Assembly: GCA_021014325.1 (NCBI GenBank)
Contig: CM037459.1
Span: 15,774,501-15,838,500, forward strand
DNA length: 64,000 nt
Direction of reading: 5' to 3'
Source: Plazaster borealis
Lineage: Eukaryota; Echinodermata; Asteroidea; Forcipulatida; Labidiasteridae
This document shows, in pieces, positions 58,701-64,000 of the stretch (its first letter is position 1; every line of letters starts with the position of its first letter). The translations under genes were made by a program, and so were the position numbers. Under the pieces are notes generated by a model that saw nothing but the letters and a program-made list of their open reading frames with translations, did no database searches and was not told the origin of the DNA.

Positions 58701-61662
58701 GGCAAGATCCTTCTGAAATTTGGATGAGGAAGCTTTCAATAGTGACCTCAAAGATATCAAGACAAGGGCAAGATTTGAAAAGTTAACGCCAAATTCATAT
58801 GACCTTTACTTCCGGGTCGAACCAAAAGGTCAAAGTTTGCCTTGGTGTAATTCTTTTTTTTTTTTTTACTTTCCCGGCAAAAACATTATCTTCTGTTTAT
58901 AAGATCAACTTCAAATTTACACCATGTCCTTGACAAAACCTCCATCAAGTAGTTGTGACGTCATGATGACGTCGTCAAGTGTTGAAATACAGTAAATCAA
59001 AGTTTTATAATTTAAAAATTCATAACTCAAGAAGTACATAAGCTATTATAACAATGTATACATCATCGGAGAGGTCTTGAACAATGTAGCAAATACTACA
59101 CAGAGTCTTATACTGTTTGACCTAATCTTCCTGTTCAAACCGGAAGTTGAAAACTTCACAATTCATACTTTAAGAAATACTCATACTTTTTACAATACAT
59201 TATACTCACAATTTTTAAATCGTGTTGTAGATTCTTGAGCCTTCTCAAACTTTTCCACAGAGATGTTACCTTTTTGACCTTCACTTATGGTTGAAATCGG
59301 GTATACATTGACCCGCTGTCAAACAATGGGTTCCTATAAGCCCCTGAAAAACGTGAAAAGGTGTTTAATTAATACACGTTCTATGTAGAGCTCAGTGCAG
59401 TCTTAAGTAGTAACATAAGCACTTGTTTTCCATGAAACTAGGGTAAAAACGTAAAAGACTTACTTTTTACTTTCTTTGACATTTCAAAAGCTATCATCAA
59501 TCTTTTCATTGATTCAAGGGAATAGTTCACCCATAACACAACACTGACCCCAACGATACCCCGAACACCTTGAGTTTGTTTTACAAACTCTATAAGTCTA
59601 GTTGTTATTGTGACTCTGTACTTGCTGGGACCCATGGGAGACCAGTGGTTACCACTGAATGGGCCACCCAGTTGAAATGACAAATAAATAAATGAATAAT
59701 TTTACAACAAGAAAAGTGTTATTAGAATTTTTCCCTCGAGTTGGTACCAATATGTGAAATATCAGCCTGATATTTTTCAGTTTTCAGTTGTATTTAAGTT
59801 CAACCATTTATTAATCAGGTTGTTGTATTTTTACCAAAAACATATTTTTGTTTTCAAATTAGATCAGCAAAATGAGTGGTGCTGCAGTGTCCACAAGAGG
59901 AAGATTCATGTCATACGCTGACAGAGCTAAAAATAACATGGGGTAAGTCATGTAAATTACAGGAAATAATCACCTTTGTTACCTAAACATGCATTTTCTG
60001 CACATATGCAGACAGGCATCTGCTGAGAACAAACAAAGCCATAACAATAGCCCTCAACCCTGCATGTCCAAGCAGGAAAAGAAACCCTACAACTGCCCCT
60101 TAAATACTTAAGTTTGAGCTCTCCACTGCGTTGCACAGTACATCATCAAGTCTCCTTTTCTGACAGTAGAAGTGAAAATAGGATAAAGATGTCTTGATCA
60201 AAAACCTAAAAGGAAAACCATGCTGTCGCTGCACCTCTAATGGAATCTCTGGGAGTTCCTTCTCCTTTCCCATATTTCCTACTGGACAGTGTCAACCTCA
60301 GCCCTGGGACAGCACAGGCCTTTGGGCAATGAAAGGATCTTCACCTGCAATCACAGCGGAATTCCCACCTTCTCGGTGAGTTCAGGCTCAGGTTTCTTGA
60401 ACTTTCAGTGGGTGTCAGGTTCACCTTCAAGGCAATGATCTTGTTGTGGTTTAACTTCACCAAAAATTTGGGTCTCCTTCACGAAGCTGTTGCGGTTCAC
60501 TGGCGCGTTTTTCTCCCAACTCCAGCCCGCCGGAACAGAACTTTTTGAGGATTCTTTCCGCACCTCCATGGCCCAGTGACGTAAGCATCCCAGAAGTAGG
60601 CAGAATTTTAAAGTTTCTTCCTCCATCACCTAAAGAAGTGATTCTTATTCACAAATAATCAGATTCCCTTTTTAGACATCATGGATAAAATACCAAGGGT
60701 GTTACAGATGCCCTCAACATCAACCAGACGAACATGTTAGGTTTATGCTTTTCCTTCAGGATCCCTGCTTACAAGAGTTTTCATAATAATAATAACAAGA
60801 CTTTGTGGAGTGCCTTTGCCAAAGGATTCAAAGCGCTGTGAGCAAAACAACAGAAATCAAAACAAATGGGTTTTTAACTGTCCCTTAAACCGTTCAAGAG
60901 AAGGTAGAGAGTTTCAAGTTCAGGGACCTGCAACTGAAAAAGCACGGTCCCCTGTACTCCTGGTAGTGCGAGTGATGACCAAATTAGACCTTGTCATTTG
61001 GGTTGGCTGAGGTCGAGAACATCAGAAATGTAAGATGGAAACTTGTTGCTCATGGTTTTGTACATGTTGAGTGCTGTCTTGAAGACGATCCGTAGGTTGA
61101 TTGAGAGTCGGTGAAGTTCAGCAAGTAAAGGTGTTGCATGAGAGTGCTTTGGCCTCTGGTGAATCAGGCGAGTGGCTTTGTTTTGAAGTTTTTGGAGACA
61201 ATCAAGATCTTGGTTTTTTTATTACCAATGAGAAGGGAGTAGCAACAATCTAGTCAAGAAAGTGCTCGTACAATAGTTTGACAGGTTTCATAGTCGAGGT
61301 ACTTAGATATTAATGGACCTGCAAATCCCTGTCACATGATCGCTCATTGATATGAAGCTGTCGAATGTTATGCCTAGATTGCGAGCAGATTTTACAGGGT
61401 TCAAGGAATATTGTTTTGACTTTACCAATACACCAATTTGTAATAAGCACTGTATTTGAGTCCTTTGGGATAAAAAATAATGCAAAGTCTACCGAATGGA
61501 ATTTTAACCCATGACCCAGCATTAACCAGTAGAGGATCAATGAAGCCATTGCAGACTCTGTATTTTTTAGTTAGATTATGTATCTATTCTTTGTTGTTTT
61601 TCCCTGCAGTGAGAGACCATTGTACTTATGTGTACAAGGACAAAACAAGGAGTGTATAGATA
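52552..61662 (+). CDS. KHDC4-like: KHDC4 (BLOM7/KIAA0907)-type KH-domain protein, partial gene (4 internal exons)
   Basis: Exons 52552-52738, 53367-53468, 59863-59942 and 61610-61662 read through with matching phases (phase 2 in; 0, 0, 2 and 1 between and out). KHDC4 is an RNA-binding protein with divergent KH domains; it associates with the Prp19 complex and helps set splice-site choice. Its 5' part has a conserved KSKWD motif, an alanine-rich helix with [15 protein letters not shown], and then the first KH region. All are present here. The first coding exon (normally a short N-terminus) was not found, and everything after the [12 protein letters not shown] strand lies beyond 61663 and, as far as I can see, beyond 64000. 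Introns are full of LINE and MITE relics. Confidence 0.88.
53367..53468 (+). CDS. KHDC4-like: KHDC4-like exon b
   Basis: 34 codons: [20 protein letters not shown] then [14 protein letters not shown]. It matches the family block [20 protein letters not shown], the entry into the first KH-like domain. The donor GTTGGT is weak but in the right place. Confidence 0.92.
54244..54390. mobile_element. palindromic MITE AATAGACYGTGCAAGTCTCG
   Basis: The inverted ends extend over about 40 bp (AATAGACCGTGCAAGTCTCG / complement of CGAGACTTGCACAGTCTATT) and include GGGACC/GGTCCC next to the centre. Total 147 bp. Confidence 0.85.
55230..56735 (-). mobile_element. CCGGAAG-palindrome element, copy 3 (inverted)
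   Basis: This is the reverse-complement arrangement of 4501-5520. It has the paired hairpins AGGTGTTCGTGC...GCACGAACACCT at 56643-56735, the GAAGAAGAAGATGAAGAAG run at 56597, TGACGTCATAATGACGT at 56474, TGATGACGTCATCATGACAT at 56278, CTTCCAGTTTGAACCGGAAG at 56105, and CAAAAGTTTGAGAAGGCTCA at about 55481. The inner end near 55245 (GTGTTCGTAGGG) is eroded. Confidence 0.75.
57571..58740 (+). pseudogene. LINE relic with broken 2A-like motif and APE endonuclease
   Basis: An open frame at 57571-57855 ([20 protein letters not shown]...) gives a hydrophobic N-terminus. At 57944-57973 GDI and QLNPGP lie two bases out of frame, a damaged 2A-like motif. Endonuclease pieces follow over several frames: [40 protein letters not shown] and [10 protein letters not shown] near 58434. 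There are many stops. The RT domain is missing; the CCGGAAG family copy starts where the LINE ends. Confidence 0.8.
58780..59571 (+). mobile_element. CCGGAAG-palindrome element, copy 4 (left-truncated)
   Basis: Contains GACCTTTACTTCCGGGTCGA, GACGTCATGATGACGTCGTC at 58957, CTTCCTGTTCAAACCGGAAG at 59128 and TTGAGCCTTCTCAAACTTTT. It ends CCGAACACCT at about 59568, the family's right end. The left hairpin end is missing. Confidence 0.7.
59572..59695 (+). repeat. LINE 3' end with (AAAT)n tail
   Basis: CTGGGACCCATGGGAGACCA, then GGGCCACCCAGTTGAAATGA, ends in CAAATAAATAAATGAATAAT. This is the type of 3' end and short tail seen in LINE copies. It may be the 3' end of the 57571 relic, displaced by the intervening element. 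Confidence 0.55.
59863..59942 (+). CDS. KHDC4-like: KHDC4-like exon c
   Basis: Encodes [20 protein letters not shown] then RAKNNMG. It matches the KH block [16 protein letters not shown]. The donor is GTAAGT after GG (phase 2). Confidence 0.93.
59943..61609. other. intron between KHDC4-like exons c and d
   Basis: Apart from the antisense L2-like end at 60786-61520, nothing is recognised. Confidence 0.5.
60786..61520 (-). pseudogene. 3' end of an L2/CR1-like LINE, antisense
   Basis: On the minus strand: [20 protein letters not shown] (about 61330-61390), [14 protein letters not shown], then broken frames resembling the RT C-terminus ([24 protein letters not shown]). A 3' end ATTCAAAGCGCTGTGAGC (plus-strand view) and an ATTATTATT-type tail sit at 60786-60800. 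Several frameshifts. Confidence 0.8.
61610..61662 (+). CDS. KHDC4-like: KHDC4-like exon d
   Basis: Completes Gly and encodes [17 protein letters not shown]. This matches the RPLYLHVQGQTRELVD block that continues the first KH region. It ends in phase 1 before GTAAGT. The next exon is not visible in the remaining 2.3 kb. Confidence 0.92.
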
Positions 61663-63153
61663 GTAAGTATCCAAATAGTTCAAACAAAGTAATTAATACT
61701 AATTCTATCAAATGTTTAATGCTTATAACAGATAAACTGAAAAAAGCATCCCAAAGTCATCAAATATCCCCAAGACTTTGCATGTGAGTTAAGCCAAGTA
61801 TGTACATGTACCCGTATCCTGATTTAGTTATACTAATAACATTAGGATAGCCAATGTCAACCTAATTTTTTCAGATGGAGTTTTGTATTAATGTTGAAAG
61901 TTGACCCCAAAAGCTATGTATTGACCACGAAATACATCTCATGATTCAATAAAGTAAAACAAATAACATCCAAATATTGACTTCTACATGAATAAGCAGT
62001 CAGTATAAAACAAAACTGTTTACACCTCACACTATTGGTAAGAGACATGCTCTATTAAACTACACAAATACATGAAAACCAATGCAGGGCAATAGTTGCC
62101 ATGGGTTACTTCATTGTAATGGTTAGTATGGGTGATTGTGAAGGTTACAAATGTGGGGGCTGCCTGTAAGGGCATTGGCTCAGCAAATTTTAAAAACACA
62201 AAGAGCCACAAAAACTTACAATTCCACAAAAATATCCCACACATGTTGACTCGGGAAATACCAGAGGGCCCTCAAGCCACTTTTTAAAAGACTAATATAT
62301 GCTTGGCACCAACAGGCGCGGATCTCCGCGTTTTTAAATTCGCGTATCCGCGGATTTCCGCGTTTATTTTTTTTTTTTTTTCGATTTTTTTTTAAAAGAC
62401 TAATATATGCTTGGCACCAACAATGTACAACTACAATAATGTGAAATAAGCCTAGTTACTGGATCAACGGGGTGCCCCAATTCAACCAGAGTAAGTGTGT
62501 GACGCGCGCTCACTTGACGTTCCACGATCATTCTTACATGTAGTGTTTCAGCTCTTTTTTTTAAGGGTCCATTCACAGGCCTGTACATGCTAAGAATGCA
62601 CCTAAGAGCATAATAAACCCCAACATTTTCTAGGGTACCATTGTGGGTCTCATGTCCCTTGATGTTTTGGCTGCCTCGCTCCGCGCTTGCGTTGTGCCTT
62701 TGAAAATTTTCCTCTTTTTTTCATCGGGCAGTTGCATGCCTGTATAAGGAAGTTTTTATAAAAGTGGAAATCACTCAATAGAGCCCAAACCTCGAGAAAA
62801 CACTGAGCAGTGAGGTACAACGATTCCTAAAATGCTCCACAAGGTGGCTCTCTCAAGCTGTTATGGGCTGTGTCCTTACATAGCTTTCAAAATGCCACGA
62901 AAAAGGTTCAGATGTTCACCAAAATGTTATTGATGGATCCTTAATCATAGTTAATACTTCCACAAGGTTTTGTTGAAATTCATCCATACATTTTAAAGAA
63001 ATCAGCCATACCTACAGACAGAAGAAAAACAAACAAACAATGGAAAACAACATAACCTCCTTACAAGGGAGGTAATAAATTAATCAAGTCTTTTACTGAA
63101 AAAATCAAAGAAAAGAGTTGCCAGAGATGTTAACTGATGATTAAATTAGGATA
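61663..63153. other. intron, left part
   Basis: Contains the 62281-62424 direct-repeat structure. Otherwise no element was recognised. Confidence 0.5.
62281..62424. repeat. insertion flanked by a ~34-bp direct repeat
   Basis: TTTTTAAAAGACTAATATAT then GCTTGGCACCAACA occurs at 62281-62314 and again at 62389-62422. Between them lies a short CG-rich palindromic block (CGCGGATCTCCGCG, CGTATCCGCGGATTTCCGCG) followed by a T-run. Confidence 0.75.
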
Positions 63154-64000
63154 GGGGTCATTGCAGAATTCTCCTTTAGGGCCACCAATCGGAGAAGCTC
63201 CGGGATAAGGGTCATTGCGGAATTCTCCTTGGGGACACCACTCAGAGAAGCTCCAGGATAGGGGTCATTGCAGAATTCTCCTTGGGGCCACCACTCGGAG
63301 AAGCTCCGGGATAGGGGTCATTGCAGAATTCTCCTTGGGGCCACCACTCTGAGAAGCTCCAGGATAGGGGTCATTGCGGAATTCTCCTTGGGGACACCAC
63401 TCAGAGAAGCTCCAGGATAGGGGTCATTGCAGAATTCTCCTTGGGGCCACCACTCGGAGAAGCTCCGGGATAGGGGTCATTGCGGAATTCTCCTTGGGGA
63501 CACCACTCAGAGAAGCTCCAGGATAGGGGTCATTGCAGAATTCTCCTTTAGGGCCACCACTTGGAGAAGCTCCGGGATAGGGGTTATTGCGGAATTCTCC
63601 TTTAGGGCCACCACTCGGAGAAGCTCCGGGATAGGGGTCATTGCAGAATTCTCCTTGGGGACACCACTCAGAGAAGTTCCGGGATAGGGGTCATTGCAGA
63701 ATTCTCCTTGGGGCCACCACTCGGAGAAGCTCCGGGATAGGGGTCATTGCAGAATTCTCCTTGGGGCCACCACTCAGAGAAGCTCCGGGATAGGGGTCAT
63801 TGCAGAATTCTCCTTTAGGGCCACCACTCAGAGAAGCTCCGGGATAGGGGTCATTGCAGAATTCGCCTTTAGGGCCACCACTCGGAGAAACTCAGGGATA
63901 GGGATCATTGCAGAATTCTCCTTGGGGCCACCACTCGGAGAAGCTCCGGGATAGGGGTCATTGCGGAATTCTCCTTGGGGACACCACTCGGAGAAGCTCC
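63154..64000 (+). repeat. 53-54 bp minisatellite (about 16 copies, runs off the window)
   Basis: The unit starts GAATTCTCCTTGGGGCCACC, continues ACTCGGAGAAGCTCCGGGAT and ends AGGGGTCATTGCA. Variants: GGGGCC, GGGGAC or TTTAGGGCC (the last makes a 54-bp unit), CGG or CAG, and GCA or GCG. Units with similar variants alternate, suggesting higher-order copying. The open frames across it (IAEFSF and GHHSEKLRDRG repeats) arise from the repeat and are not a gene. Confidence 0.95.

Larger units (their letters stand above)
53469..59862. other. large intron of the KHDC4-type gene
   Basis: Holds the 54244 MITE, an inverted copy of the CCGGAAG family (55230-56735), a LINE relic (57571-58740) and a further CCGGAAG copy (58780-59571). 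The remainder (53.5-54.2, 54.4-55.2 and 56.7-57.5 kb) shows nothing recognisable. Confidence 0.6.

Noticed and set aside
63154..64000. CRISPR-like array
   Set aside because: Units are contiguous 53-54 bp variants with no constant-repeat/variable-spacer pattern, in an animal intron.

Overview
The window looks like nuclear DNA from an animal: AT-rich, intron-rich and crowded with transposons. Two conserved host genes can be read exon by exon on the + strand. The repeats include inverted-repeat families with GGGCCCAATTTCAT-type ends, Penelope-like and CR1/L2-like retroelements, and LINEs with 2A-like motifs. From memory of such families this suggests an echinoderm, most likely a sea star. That assignment is inference; no species-specific marker is present.

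Host genes. (1) Positions 3014-21420 hold a complete WHAMM/JMY-type actin nucleation-promoting factor in eight coding exons. All splice phases agree and the product is 758 aa: an N-terminal WHAMM/JMY domain, a central coiled coil, a polyproline stretch, one or two WH2 motifs and an acidic tail whose usual Trp appears to be Phe. (2) Positions 52552-61662 hold four internal exons of a KHDC4 (BLOM7/KIAA0907)-type KH-domain splicing factor. Its first exon was not found, and its 3' part lies beyond the right edge.

Layout. 0-2.1 kb: L2/CR1-like LINE relic split by a TTA-flanked inverted-repeat element. 3-21.4 kb: the WHAMM/JMY gene, whose introns hold a 3.2 kb family with CCGGAAG palindromes, several MITEs and a Penelope-like reverse transcriptase. 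22.2-23.6 kb: decayed piggyBac transposase (minus strand). 24.5-25.3 kb: solo LTR. 26.6 kb: integrase fragment. 26.9-37.1 kb: three copies of a GCCTTGATCAAGGC-ended element; one has a 9-bp target duplication, sits in a Gypsy-like LTR region and itself contains a solo LTR. 32.6-33.6 kb: foldback element. 37-43 kb: palindromic MITEs and otherwise featureless DNA. 43.2-48.7 kb: CR1-like LINE with PHD finger and 2A-like motif, split by a 3.0 kb inverted-repeat element. 48.8-52.2 kb: another TTA-flanked element, a tRNA-derived SINE and a degenerate minisatellite. 52.5-64 kb: the KHDC4-type gene, whose introns carry an inverted copy of the CCGGAAG family, a second LINE relic with a broken 2A-like motif, an antisense L2-like 3' end and a terminal 53-54 bp minisatellite that runs off the window.

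The two host genes have no evident joint function. Most of the rest records repeated transposon insertion, and the nesting gives a relative order of events. No rRNA, intact tRNA, CRISPR array or bacterial-style operon was seen.
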